From Apteryx mantelli (taxonomy: Eukaryota > Chordata > Aves > Apterygiformes > Apterygidae), in assembly GCF_036417845.1 (NCBI RefSeq), contig NC_089982.1, positions 42,247,684-42,311,683 on the forward strand: a DNA stretch of 64,000 nucleotides. The letters run 5' to 3'. The notes under the pieces were generated by a model, which was not told where the DNA came from, did not search any database, and saw only the letters and a list, made by a program, of their open reading frames with translations. Positions 1-13,400 of the stretch are shown in pieces. Position 1 is the first letter of the stretch; every line of letters begins with the position of its first letter. A program made the translations under genes and the position numbers.

Positions 1-3000
1 GAATTAGTGATTAACCACCTGTAGGAACTCAGCCATTTTAGCTAGATTTTTTACTTTAAAGATACAGCCAGAAAATTAAAAAAATGTGGGTAGGCTTAGA
101 AATCTGGCAGAGAAAGAGAGAATGCTTTCTAGCTATGGCTGCAAAGTCGGGAATCAGTTTGAAATTAAGACATCTGCATCTCTACATTTAAGTGGTTAAC
201 AGGTGGACGCTTTCAATACTACTTGGTTCTAGGGTTTAAAATCCCAAGCCAGTGCCACAGGACTCAAAGTTCTCAGATGCCCGTTGAAAAAGAGGTTGTT
301 TAAGCTTTTTCCTCCAAACACAGCTTAGAGTTCTTATTTTAAAGTCCCTCTGTACTTTATTAGATTCATCTGCTATAGCATTACCTTTAGGTTTACCTGT
401 TTTTAGTCATAATGTATAGAAAATCCTCATTTAAGGAATATTATCATCACTGGATAGTGAAACCAAATCCAAAAATTCCAGAATACCAAGATTAAGTGTA
501 TAAAGGAGCAGGATCAAGGCTACTTGAGAGATACACATTTTTTCCATCCACAGGATGATACCAAACAAGCTGGGGTGTAATAGCTTTTGGATTAGAGACT
601 CAGAAGCTGAAGTCCTGCATGCAAGATTATTGAAAGCAATACTATGCAGTTGCAATTTGGGATCTACATATAAAATACATCACACACAGACTTATTCCGC
701 GTTATCAACAAAAAAAAACAGTACCTGAGTCTTGAAAAAAGACAAAGTGGATTAGTCTGTAATTTTCATAAAGCAAATCATTCCCAAAAAAAAAAAACCC
801 ACACACTGAATATTAACAAATCCTATATTTTAAGGTCTCACTTGCACCAATATTCAAAGCAAATATTATTTGTCTGTCTTACTTCTGACTTACCCCTATA
901 TGTAGTTTTTAAACCATACAAAAATATATTTTCATAGACATTATACAATTCTGTTTATTTTTAGACAATTATACATTTCTGTTTATTATGCATCCTCCTA
1001 TAAATTAAATCAAAAGTAAATATCTTTATTCAAAGATTATACTCTACCAAATTTTGTGCAAAGATGATAAAAAATCCACTAAATAAAAACATTTTACATT
1101 CCTTTCTACAATATACTCATGATGTCACACAAATGTTTAAAGATGAGGCTTTAGTAGTTTCTATCTGTTTTAGATTCATGAGCATGGAAAAAGAGAAACC
1201 TAGTAATTTGCCCCGAGTTCCACCTGAAATACAAATTGAATTCCTCTCAAGATACAAAGTTTAATGTTTTTCAGACACCATACTAGCCAGATTAAATCTG
1301 TCTGGAGTCACAATTTAAGTGGAATCTCCAAACCAGGAGTATAAGACACTGACCTATTCTGTGACAAATTGGAATGATCACTTTTAGAAAAGGACAGTTA
1401 CTCTCTGGTTAGCTACAACAAACTCAACTTCCAACACATTATACACTCCACCAAAAGTAGCTTGAACTTAATAGGGAATATTTTACCTTGGGAACACAAA
1501 ACTTGACAGCTTTTTGCTGTTCTTCTGCTCCTGCTTTTTCGCCAATGAAAGGAATGGTTGATTTACTTAAATGGTTGAGGGTGACAAAATGACGATCTGA
1601 AAGTCCTACTCTGACACCCCCAGACAGATCTAACTTTTTTGTGGTATGTTAATCTCCTTCCCAATAAAGTCACTTTCTTTTTTTCACCACATTGGAGCAG
1701 TAAAACAAACAGTAAACAGGATTCTCTACTCACAGACAATGAAAGCATCGTGACCTACATAACTTACCCAAGTCTTTATTTTGCTCTAGGCACAGTAATT
1801 GTTTCCATCTCAAGCTCTAACATCACCACTTCATCACCTTATGCAGGATGGATAGAAGTCTTCACTATCTGAGCAACTTCAGACACTGATTGTATTGATA
1901 GCAAAAAGCAGGTATCCTGTAAGAGAAAGAATATATAATGCATATATATTGGGTATACTGTAAGGGAAAGAAACTAACCAGTCAGCCACCAAAAGCAGAA
2001 GATTAAGGCAAGTTGGTAACACACTACTTACTGCTGCTTTATATGAAATGGGAAAGGTGAGTGTTGCGGAGCATCAAGCAGCAGAAGCACACTGGCCTAC
2101 TCTCTGCCTTTCAGAATGCTTTAACCAAGGCCAAAGATTAAATACATTGCTAGGTGACAAAGTAAAGCTGGAGACCAAGGCTTGCAGGTTTGTACAGATA
2201 TACATAAAACTACCTGTGAAATAAATGCATCATGGTGAAGAGTGTACCAAGCAACTGAATGCAGAATCGGATTTTTGAGAAAATTAGTGATAAATAAGCC
2301 TCTTCCTTGCACTTTTAATTAAGTTTGCTTGGCTATCTGGGGGCATACTGTTATACAGGATAACCTAGGAAGTGTGGAATCAAATGCTTGAAAATGCGAC
2401 AGATAGGTTAAACAAATAGTTATCTTGTAAAATTTAGGTATACTTTTCAGTTGTAAAATGAATACTTAGTATATTCATTTTTAGTCAAAGCATTCAACCA
2501 AGGTGTTCAACTGAAAAAAACACAAAAGATGCTCTTTTCAGCTCTGTGTTGAAGAAAGTATTTTAATTTTTATTTCAAACCATATCTCCATAAAAACCTC
2601 ACAAAAGAGATCTAAGATTAGCTAATCCACATATTAAAAATTGAGTAAAGAGTAGTAAATGAAAATAGGTAATGACATTTTTCTTCTTGTTAAGGGAAAT
2701 ACTATCTCTACATCACTTCTTCCAAAAAACAGATCTCTAAGGAAGATTAGTTTGTAATTAAATAGCATTTTATTCTTGATGATTAAGATATTCCTAGGTT
2801 TTGGTTCCCTACTTGTCACAGGAACTAAAGAATTATATCTTCCCAATTGCAAACAGCAGCCTTTGAGACTTAATATAAACAGAGACTTCATACATATTAT
2901 CACTCCCACATTAGGTTTAGCAATTGCAGTAAGTTATTTTACGTTTGTGAAAGGTATACTCATTTTACTCAGATGGGCACAGAAGAGCCAGAGAGAAAGT

Positions 3001-4156
3001 TCTATTTCCAAATTGAAAGGTAGGGTATGCGATAGTCTCACAAATGTCCCTGTGAATAGGTGGCTGCCTTTGTGTTAGTAAGTGGCAGGCATTATGCATA
3101 ACTGCCATTACATTACACCTCAGAAATCATACAGGAAGTTCTAATACTGTGTTTCAGCAACATATATATATAAAAAAATTAAATGCTGCAGATCCACAGG
3201 AAAAAAATAATATTCTTCCATAGTAATCAAAGATTTTGTTTACAGCAAATGAAGATTACTCTACATTGCCATTCAATAGTGTTGAATAAACTTTCAAGTG
3301 ATCCTGGTAAAGAAAGTTCATTATACATGCTTTCTAAAATTCTATTTTTACCCTGAAAGGTTATCAGCAGTACTGTAAATGTGTGGCATTATGTCTATAG
3401 TAATCCTTTTATTTGCCAAGTCATCCTAGGCAGTATTTTCCATATTTTCACCTGTTGCTGCAAATTTTATTACCAACTGTTCTGTGCAAATGCAGTATTT
3501 CTTCATTATCTGAAAGACAGACTATGTGCACTGTTAAATTTGGTAAGCAAGAATAATTGACTATACCTTTGACTTGCACACAGATGTAGAAAAGAACCTG
3601 GAAATAGATAAATATAACTTACAAAAAACTGCTTGCTTCTACTTTTCATCTGTGTGGCACTACTATTTATGACCAGCATGACTGACCAGCTTGATTCAGA
3701 AGGTCTACCCTTCAGAAAAATTCCTTCTTTAGGAAGCTAAACAACAGTTAAAAATCATCCACAGTTACTTTTCTTTGGGGGGAGGGGGCTCTTATTCATT
3801 GTATCATTCCCAGAGTAAATTGTACAAAGTATTTTACCCCCTAAGAGACAATGACAGCAATGAGACTTTCATTACCATTAGTTCTCAAACAACTAATAGA
3901 AGAACAATTCTTCAAATCAGCTTACATTGAGGGAAACAGAAGCAGTCATTATCTTCCACAGCAAGTCCAACTTCTAGCACAGCATGGATATTTTAGGTAT
4001 TTATATTTGTAAGATAATGAAACAGCACAATAGCACAAATGAAAAGTTGGGCTGAAACACCAGCAATTCAGACTATACTAGTCATGCCTTTTAGTATTTA
4101 GAGACAAAAAGTCTCTAGTGAGAAGAGAGCACTCCAGAAAAATGACAATGTGTTAA
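1..4156. other. non-coding flank downstream of NAF1, no gene seen
   Basis: This is AT-rich sequence on the 3' side of NAF1. Open frames are short (100 codons or fewer), lack family features and are not flanked by convincing splice sites that would join them. It contains only short A-runs and small AT-rich stretches. In mammals this side of NAF1 faces FSTL5, but nothing here resembles an FSTL5 exon. Confidence 0.6.
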
Positions 4157-4452
4157 CATAGAATAAAAGAATAATTTAGGTTGGAAGGGACCTCACAAGG
4201 TCCTCTGGTCCAACTCTCCACTCAAAGCAGGGCTAATTTGGGCATAACATCACACGGGCACAAAGCCAAGTTCTGAATCCCTCCAAGAACGCAGGTTCCG
4301 CTACCTCTGAGCAACCTGTTGCAGTGCGAGTTTCCCCCCCACCCCATAGCACTGACCAGAATTTTCCTTGAAAAAAAACAAAATAACCCACAACTTGTTT
4401 GTTGTCCTTTGTCCTTTTGCTGCTCAACTCCATGAAAAGTCTGCCTCCTACT
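4157..4452 (-). repeat. decayed CR1 LINE 3' fragment, reverse orientation
   Basis: Read on the minus strand, this matches the last roughly 300 bp of a CR1 element. On the plus strand it begins with degraded copies of the 3' octamer-like tail near 4158-4172. The characteristic segment for 'ggttggaagggacct' follows at about 4179-4194, then the 'gtccaact' block, the 'gagcaacctgttgcagtg' block near 4309-4327 and the 'ttgtcctttgtccttttgctg' type block near 4402-4423. Many substitutions and a C-run show that it is an old copy. It is 5' truncated, as is usual for CR1. The small minus-strand open frame inside it is a chance frame. Confidence 0.8.
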
Positions 4453-7400
4453 TTTGCTGACTCATGTTCAAAATGGAATTAAAAGCCAGTAAAAATGTAA
4501 GCAGCAATGTTGTTTCTTTATAAGTTTAAGAGGAATCTTGTCAAGCATATGCCTCTAATTTTGATTTTTCCCATGTTACCGTAGGTACATACTCATTTAT
4601 AAAGTACAATAGCTTACTGCAGCCATATGTATATCTATGGGTTAAACCTCGACCTTTAGAGCAGTTATGGTCAACTCTCTCCTTATGGCTGTTTTCCCTT
4701 CACTTGACTTTCTCCCCTCCCTGGCTCTTCATTCATTCCATGCCTTAAGCCTACTCTGTACAGTAGACCATGAAGAAATGTTAAATGACATGAGGAAATA
4801 ACTAAAAATGTTATAGAAGTGACAGGATTCTACTATAGCACTCTAAGTTGGATCAGAAAATAGACATCATATAAATCATAAATAAATAGTATTGCCCCAC
4901 TGAAAGACAGTACTTTACTGAAAATGTGCACCTGACTGTCGCAGCCCAAACACCTGACAGTCACTGAGCTACTGGCTACTTTTAGCTCATAGGGATGACT
5001 CCCATCAGCCTTCTGAAAATTCTGTCCTGGACTCAAAACTTCTGATGCTGGCACTGCTATACTCCCCCTTTGAGAGGGGAGAATAGCTACAAAGCAGAAC
5101 AAAAGAAAAAAACAAAAAAAACCCACACACACTTTCTCCTTTTGAGTAGAAGTTGCTACAAACTTCCCAATTATATCTCACTGAATGGAAAAAAACACTA
5201 TTGTGACATTTTCATTGGAAGTTATATATCCTTACAATTTAGCTAAAAATTGAAACACAGTTTAACACTGCATATGCAAGCCATCTTAGTACTCCCATAC
5301 CACATACATTTATTTAAAAAAGATGGTATTCAGACATAAATAGTGGCATAGAACAGTTAGTAATAATGAACATAAGAAATGAATTCACAGGTGAAATTAC
5401 TCCAGAGGGAAGACGCAGCATGATGACATTTTTCCACCAGTCCTGCTAATCTTGGGCCATTGAAGAGTGTAACTTCAAGATTCTTATACTAAAAGCATGG
5501 TGAACAAGACAAATTGCTACCCAGCAGAGTTGCAAAGCAGTATGCGTATGTATGAAAGGTAAAATTCTGGAATTCAGTTCTCTTTTTTTATTTTGGAACA
5601 CTGGGTCTAATATAAAGTGCATTCAGTAAGCATTGAGGAAGCTGGGACCCACCTCTTCTCCTTTTCTCCCATCCAAATATTTGACCAGATAATTGTATCT
5701 CATAACCTGCTTCATAAATTTATGATGCTTCTTTTGATAAGATATTCTATATATTTCAACCACTTTGCTCAACAGAACACCAGCTTCAACATTTCCTCTG
5801 ATATCAGTGTACTAACCCAGCAACTAAGTAGCTGCTGAGACATATGTCATTGCTGAATTCCTAGCAAATGCCTGCTTGCTGGTATTTTCAATAGATGTCA
5901 GGTTTGGATGCTACTGATAGCCAGAAGGGACTGAGGTTTTAAGCCTTTCCATCTTTACGGGCCGCTTAAGAACATTAATTACAGTAATAATGCCTAAGGA
6001 GCATCTATAGAAAAGAAGTTTTACTGCAATGTGTTTTGAATACATGACATTAAGTCTACATTAGCAAACAGTGTGGACTAATGGGAGCTGATCCGTAAAG
6101 AAAGAGTGTTGGTGCTGAGGACCTGATGTCCACACAATATACATTTCATGGTTTCTATTGGCTGGCTGGCTTTTTGATTTGTCTGGATTATACATCAAAT
6201 TAATTCAGATTAAAAACCTCAACTTGCTCCTAGGTAGCACTGACTAAGGATTGAGCTGCAGTATACTACAGTTCAATTTCCAGTAAGAGAAGGAAAAGAA
6301 AGATGCATTTCAAGTGCTTCATTTGCCCTGGATCTGTACCTATGACTGACTTGGCATCCCAGAAACAAAGAAGTTAAGTTCAGCTTCCGAGTTACTGTAA
6401 TCTTATTACAAGCATATTGCGCTCACACTTTAACATAGTAATGCGTTTAATGTAACACAGAAGTGTAGCAACACCAATTACAGTAAAAAAAAAAACTTCA
6501 CATAAAACATAGATGAGAGATATTAGGCCAAACACAAACAGCTATTCTTGCTGCTCAAAATCTGTCAGGCAAATTCTTCCAAGCTTCATAGCTAGGGCTT
6601 CACAAAAAGAGCTGGGGACAAAAATAAGAGCTATCTGACGATTAAAGATAAAAGCTAGCAATATTTCCATAACATAGCCACTTTTTTTTTTTTTTAATCA
6701 AATGTATTGAGTTTTATGTTCCTTCCCCAAACTGCTGAAGTTGCAAATACACCTGTTTCTAACCTCCCCAAATTATTGCAAGTTTACACTGCTTTACCAA
6801 AGTATCCAGCACACAAAATAAGAGTCTAAAAATCTCTATAAAACACTATTGCTTCAAACAAATTGTTTATTAAATTTCATCAGGTACCTGATTACATTCA
6901 AGATAGAAAAGAAAAAAGGGCAGCTGCATTAGCTCTAATTTCAAAATAAGATGCTGTTACTTTAAAAGTCTATTATAACACTTATTCTCAAGTCTTCTAT
7001 GAGAAGTTGCATACAACCTGCATGCTTATCCTGTTCTAGGGCAATGAAATCAATCTCCAGATATTTCAAACTCAGTGATCATGGCTGATTTTCACTGAAT
7101 TCAGTTAACAGGTCCTTTAATGTGACCCGTACTCACTAAATGCAGAAGATCTATAAAATTTATATTTCTACATAATAGTGCTTGGTGTGCACTCACATTT
7201 ATTTTGTATTGCAGCTCACTATCGAGCATTAACAAAATAATCTGTACTACAATAAGCTTCTATCCAACTACATTATGTAATCTAATTTTGTATTAGGTTT
7301 TGTTACATGCAAAATCTTACTGCAAATAGGAAGCACCTTAGCATAACTGAAATCTTAACAGTCTAGTTAAAAAAAATTAGTCCAGATCTAATTATTACAG

Positions 7401-9740
7401 AAAAAGAAAGAAGTGAGCACTACTATACAGAACAAAGTATCAATAGTAAAAATACAGTTAAAGTTGTATGAATATTTGCTACTATCTCCCCTTTTTCTGA
7501 TGTATACTTACCTTTCAACTGCCCCTTCGCATCTTGAGGTTGATGGCTTCAGTTTGGGCCAGTGGGGAGAATACAGCAAGTCATCAGCATCCCAAGCCCG
7601 AGGATAAGGTTAATGGCAATGGTTTCTTCCTCCTCAATCTAGGATCCGCTTGGAATCAGTTTTAGGATTGCTAACGTTCTTGTACACCTTGCTCTTTCTT
7701 CACCAGTCTGCAAGTTCACATTACAACTGATTTTACTATATACAGTGCATTTTACATGCATTAGATACTTACTCTTTGTTCTGTTATCCCCCAAACCAGT
7801 TTTGTCCAGGTTTGCATTTCTTCAGCTGACCACTGGTGAGTTGTCTGAAGCCCTGGGGTCTCCAGTGCCAGCCCCTGCCCTGTCTCTTGTCATCCCATGC
7901 CTGGATGCCTCTGCACCACACCCTGTGTCATATCTCTAAGCCTGTATTCCTCTACCTCATTACATTAAAAACAAGTATCTCATTTTGCACAAAATAACTA
8001 CTTGCTACTACCATCTGTATAAAAACTGTGTGTGCATCATACAAACATAAGTAAAACCAAGCAGGTATATCCACCTGGTCAGTAAAAATTGCTATTACAG
8101 CTAAACCAAGTAAAGAAAGAGCTCCAGGCACATCAAGATGAGTTCAGCCAAAGCAAACCTGGTAAGCCTCAGTCCTGAGGCCTAGCAAACTCGATATAAA
8201 GTCTGTGGCCTTTCACTAGCAATGGCAATACTGTATTATTGGGCTACGGTTTAGGCAGCCAGAAATTCACTTTTCTCCCTTTCCCCAGAACATAAGCATT
8301 TGCAACAGATTAGAACTGGACTTGTGTTTCACTATCAAAAAAAAACAAAAGCAGCAAAAAACGTATTCAACATTAATGCCTGAAATGCTATTGTTTTGTC
8401 TGAGAAGTATTTTGCCACCACTGTATATTACCTGTTTGCTATAAAATTTGAGAAAGATTTACATAGATTTCTCAGTTGCATACTTATGAAATAACATTTT
8501 AAAGATATTACTTACAGAATAGGGGCATTATTGAAGTATTTATAAACATGAAACTTCAAAAGCATCAAACTGAGGAGAAATTTTAGTTTTCAGTAACAGC
8601 ATCCGGACAAGACGGCATCTCCATCTGTGCATTAAATTTTTGCTTCATTCTCAAGTTATCTGGAATTAGACTAAGTCATAATACTAAGCAATACCTGCCG
8701 AGCTTTATTAGCCTTCAAATACATACCGAAAGAACCTAATGAGGCCAGTAAGAGTTTGAGAATAGAAATACTTACCACACACTTCTACCAATGACAATTC
8801 TTTTCAGTGGCAGGACCTCACATGACACTAGTCATGATTCTTCCATAGGAAAATCATCTTTGAGATGTCCCCCCACCACCACTACTTTTTTCCTCTTCAT
8901 GCGAAGTAAAGAGTTTTTATTCTAGTAAATCAGTTGGAGCACTTCTGTGGAGGCCGAGAAAGTGCAATTGTACGACTGACTCTTTTGGCAGGAGAAGCAT
9001 GCTCCAGGCTCTCTTTGGTTGATAATTCCACCACCCCCCTTCAAGCAGCAAGCTGAGAAAGTTGATGGACCTTGATCTTTAAGAGACAGTTTTGACTATA
9101 AAATTTTTACAGCAATCAAGTTTTATCTGCATTTTGGATACAAAATTAAACAAGGGAGTTCTGAAATGACATACTTTCTCTCCCTGTCAGGTCTGATGAT
9201 CTCTTCCTAGAAAGGCTGAAGACCTGCTGTGTGTATCTATGAGCATTCCTCCACTAGCAGCAAAAAGGAGCTAGCAGAATTGCACTGGTTGGATTTCCCC
9301 AAGCCATGCAGATTTACGTGCAAAAATTAATTTCAAAACATCTAATCCATAGGTTACAGGGTTTTTTCTTCTTTACCTACCACACAGTAATAAATTTGAC
9401 AGAGTAATTTAGCTTCTGGTCCAAATTCAGACCCTCAGTTACTCCGTCTACTTAGGATAGGCCATGCAGCTTCAGCTTTCCATATTTCATTAATTTCATA
9501 CTAACTAAAATATGGACAACAGGAGTTTATATATCCTGTTTAACAGTGGTATTTCCCACATTTACACAGATTTCAAAATTTACATAAATTGGATGGTTAC
9601 ATAAAGGAATGACAGTTTAGCACAGCAACATACAACTGATCTAAAAATATTCAAATACCATCTATGCCGAACATCCTCATCACTATCAGACAGTACTTAT
9701 ATAAGCTCTAATTTGTTGCAAAACAAATTTCAACCACTAC
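4453..9740. other. non-coding DNA downstream of NAF1
   Basis: No supported gene. Sequence is AT-rich with homopolymer runs (for example a T-run at about 6682-6697). The exception is a somewhat GC-richer patch at about 7490-7940, which contains consensus-like splice donors on both strands and is discussed in the findings. The short open frames here carry no recognisable domain. Confidence 0.55.
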
Positions 9741-10025
9741 ATACCAGTCTCCAAAAGGTTTTTATTTGTTATCATCCCAACCTGGTAGACACTATAAAAA
9801 TAAACCATTACTTAATACTTGGTTATTTTTATCATACTTTTTTTAAGCAAAACACAGATATTCAAAAAAATAATTTTCTGTGAATGTCCCACAAGGCATC
9901 ACAACTCTGGATTTGTTCTATTCTTGCAGAAAACTGAAGCATCTCCAAAACACAGGAGTGAGGTCTTGACAGCCTTTTCTTCCTCCCCACAAATTGCAAC
10001 TCTCTGTATGGATTTTTATGAAAAC
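9740..10025 (-). other. NAF1: probable NAF1 3' UTR (shortest form)
   Basis: This is the sequence between the NAF1 stop codon and the first good AATAAA plus GT-rich downstream element. It has no coding potential of its own; the plus-strand frame crossing it is the shadow of the proline-rich tail of NAF1. The left edge is inferred from the polyadenylation signal only. Confidence 0.4.
9761..9766 (-). terminator. NAF1: candidate NAF1 polyadenylation signal (AATAAA)
   Basis: On the minus strand an AATAAA hexamer lies about 260 nt past the NAF1 stop codon. It is followed within about 20-45 nt by a GT-rich stretch (plus positions about 9718-9745 read in reverse). That arrangement fits a vertebrate cleavage and polyadenylation site and would give a short 3' UTR. 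Other A/T-rich hexamers exist further on, so longer 3' UTRs are possible. RNA data would decide. Confidence 0.4.
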
Positions 10026-10450
10026 TTAGTAAGGCCTGAACTGAGAAGGATTGCTATCCGGAGGTGGTGGAGGAGGCGGTGGAGGTGGAGGCGGCAAGAA
10101 TGGGTATGATGGGTTGTACACGTTTGGGCCTGTCCAAATCATATTTAGATTTGAAGGTGGAAGGTGATGCATTTCATTAACAGAGCCAAAAACTGGAAGA
10201 GGAGGAGGAAAAGGAGGATAGGCATACTGTTGCATCATTGGATTTTCTTTTCTATGAGGTTGTGCAAACATGGGAGATTCCTGATGCATTCTGTTGTCTG
10301 AAGAGTATAGCTGTGGAGGTCTTGCTTGCGGTCTCAAAAAGCCCGGAGGGGCTGATCGAGGAGTAAATGGATCCCTTGATCTGCCATGGTATCCCCTTGA
10401 GTAACCTGAAGCAGGCTGTTGCATTGACTGATGAAGTCCATTATTCTCAC
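10026..10450 (-). CDS. NAF1: NAF1 coding exon 8 (proline-rich C-terminus, stop)
   Basis: The exon starts after TTAAG and its 425 coding bases end in TAA at 10028-10026. It encodes SENNGLHQSMQQPASGYSRG, a methionine- and proline-rich region (including PMMQQYAYPPFPPPLPVF and MIWTGPNVYNPSYPFL), then twelve prolines and DSNPSQFRPY. Human NAF1 ends in a comparable proline-rich tail with SNSHFGPYY. The tail is disordered; the proline run is encoded by CCN-rich sequence at about 10059-10094 and probably varies in length between individuals. Confidence 0.94.
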
Positions 10451-13400
10451 CTTAAAAAAAAGAAAGAAAATAGTTTTACTAGTATTTTGAAAAAAAGATT
10501 AAGTTTAGTCTTCACAAGTCTTCCAAGATCTTTCTTCAAATATGAACACAAATACATAGCCTATATCAAAAGAGTCTAAAACTAGGTACAGACTATAGAC
10601 TCAGTTTTTAAATCACGCATAAAGCAAGAACTCAAAGAAAACTGAAAAGTAATTCTTTCAAAAAATGAAAAAAGTATTGGCAAGACTATTTAGCAATTCA
10701 TCTTGATTTACCAGAATAACATACAAAGAATAATCCTGAGGGTTGCAAACTCAAGCACTAAAATGAAATTTCACCTTCATTCCCTCTATGCATTTTCATT
10801 TGTATTAATGAACCGCTGGGGCATTCAAAGTGTGAATATTTTGAAATCTCAGGTTTAACACACAAGATTTAGGAGCAACAAATTTTAAAACTGAAGATTT
10901 AAATCAGCATTCATTATTCTGTCAATAGGTTTTCAAATCTTCATTCTGCTGCAAATTGCTACTGAACTTATCCAATATTAAGTATATAAGCATACATTCA
11001 CAGTCTTCCAAAGTCTCTTTGGTGGACTTAAAAGCCCTCGTACTTATACACAGCAGAACAGAACGCAAAATTTTATTTTCAAAAATTACCTTAGTAAAAA
11101 CTTATTATTTAAGTTACATCTATGCAGACAGATATGACAGACATGAAATCATCTACCTGTGTTTAGAGCAGGCATACCACCCACAGCATTGCACTGAAGT
11201 GGTATACAGCTTTCAGATCTGTGTTGATATTATAGCAGAAACACAGGAGACTATCTGAAACTTAAATGATTTCTTAACATTCAAAGTTAAATTGGTATTC
11301 TGGTTTTATGCTATCATTTAAAAAAAACCATATCAATGAACCCTAATATAGCTGGTTTATGGAGATAATTGAAGCTTAAATAGCTTAGTCTGTCAGAAGG
11401 AAGTCAGGCTGTATCTTTAGCCAATTAATTTTCAGCATCCATCTTTCAAATAAATTTTTGTTTTTCTGTATAGGACACATCATAAGCATATATTTAAGGT
11501 TCATAACAAATGTACTACCATTTTATATAAATATTGTAAGAGTATTAATGGGATAAGTGCTACAAAACTGTAAGAGGACTACAGTAAGAGCACTGAAATA
11601 CTAAAAACGTTCCAAAGAGCTACAACATTCAAAAGGCTGTAGAATTTAAATTGAAACATGATCTCAAAAGGATTTTAGGGTTAGAAGCACAAATGTATTT
11701 AGATACATAACACTACATAAAATCAGTGAATTTGAAGAACTTATATGGGCCTAATCTTTTGCACTAGATTATATGAAAGCATTTTCATCTTTGAAAAGCT
11801 AAATCCATAAAGATAGCTGGATACCAAAATTTCTATTCATTTTCATGGGGGATTAGGACCTTGGACTGCTTTGTGCATCTAGTCTTCTGGGAAGCTCTGA
11901 AGTCAGAGTACTGCAATATATATTCTTGTTCTTTTTTCTATCAAAGCTGCTAGCAATGAACCAATTTTAATGCACTTAGTATTAGAGTTTTATGAAGATG
12001 TAACCAAGTAAGCCTCCAGCTGAGTCTGTGCCCCAACTTGCCAGCTATTCTTGCTGTCGAACTCCATAGAAGAAGCCAAGTTGCCCACAATGTCAATTTT
12101 AAAGCACGTTTTTTATAGAGAAACACAGCAAATGTTCATCCATGCTCCCTTGACAGATTGAGACAGCTCCTCCTGTTCTCAGATATGGAGCATAGTTCAG
12201 GAAGAGCCTCAGCAAGTCTTAAGCAGAGGCAGGTCTGCAATGAGCTGCCAGAATAAAGATATGGTGGAAAACATGCCATATGAAGTGTAGAGAAGCGGAA
12301 ATCAGGAGAGAAGAATCATCAGCAATGAAGGAAAATTGTTGCACAGGGTTCAGACCTTTCTCCTAAGGGAGAACTGCCAAATGCACAAGGCGCAAGCCAG
12401 TCCAAGAAAGACTACAGCTTTATTTAAGGGTTAGAAGGGAGGGACAAGCTGTGTACAGAGGAAAACAGCTAACAAAACACTCGCTGACTTCTGAGCTCAA
12501 GAGAAAAAGGGTTCAAGTCTGGCAGGGGATTGGGGGGGGGGGGGGGCAGGAGGGATGCCTTCTGTAAAAAGGGAAAAGCAGCATCAAGCCTATGGCTGAA
12601 ACTAGTCCAAGAAAATCAAAGGGGGAGCACTGCGCAGTGGAGAAGCAGAAGACAGAAAAAGCAAGCTGATACATGAGCAGTAGGAGAAAAGGAAGTGGGG
12701 GGGGGGGAGGGAGTGAAGAGGGCCAGTAGTGTTTAAAGGGAACGGTGCAGAAAGCATACAACAGAGGCAGGTCAGTGAGAATAGAGAAAGTGCATTAAGA
12801 TTTTCAACCAACATAGCAGCCAAAAGCAGGCTGCATGCAAGCATAAGGGCAAGAGACTGGAAAATTTGGTTGTTGCAACCGGAACACAGGAGCAAGTATA
12901 TGCCTGAAACAGATCTGCAGGCAGCAGGAGAAGGAGGGTGAAGACAACTGTGCATGCTATGAAAAACTTCACCTAGTTTATTAAACTACTATAGACTAAT
13001 TTACTTAATGACTGTGTTGGCTGAACAAAGGTACTCAGTGGGCTACACAGGTAACTGTTAGTTTTAAAAGAGAGGTATTAACGTGTCTTGGGTGAGGTAG
13101 AGCTTTCTTTTTGGGTAGAGGAAGAAATACTTCATCTACAACTCATGTCCTCTCCTTGAATGTCAGGAAAATGGGATTCCAGAGGCAGGCCTATGGCCTC
13201 CTCTATCTTCTCCCTGTATTCAAATGCTTAGGTTGAACTCATGCCCCAATGACCTCCGCAATAAATAAGCTCCACACTCCATATCTGCACTGTGTGTCAG
13301 TTGACACTGTCTTAAAGCCTTTGAGTCTTATCTGAGGAATGCCATATCCCCATACTACTTCCCCTTTTTCAATTTACTGAAAGAAAAACTTCGTTCTTTA

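Noticed and set aside
10956..11258. 100-codon plus-strand frame in NAF1 intron 7
   Set aside because: Chance frame in AT-rich intron; no domain, no splice partner, no promoter.
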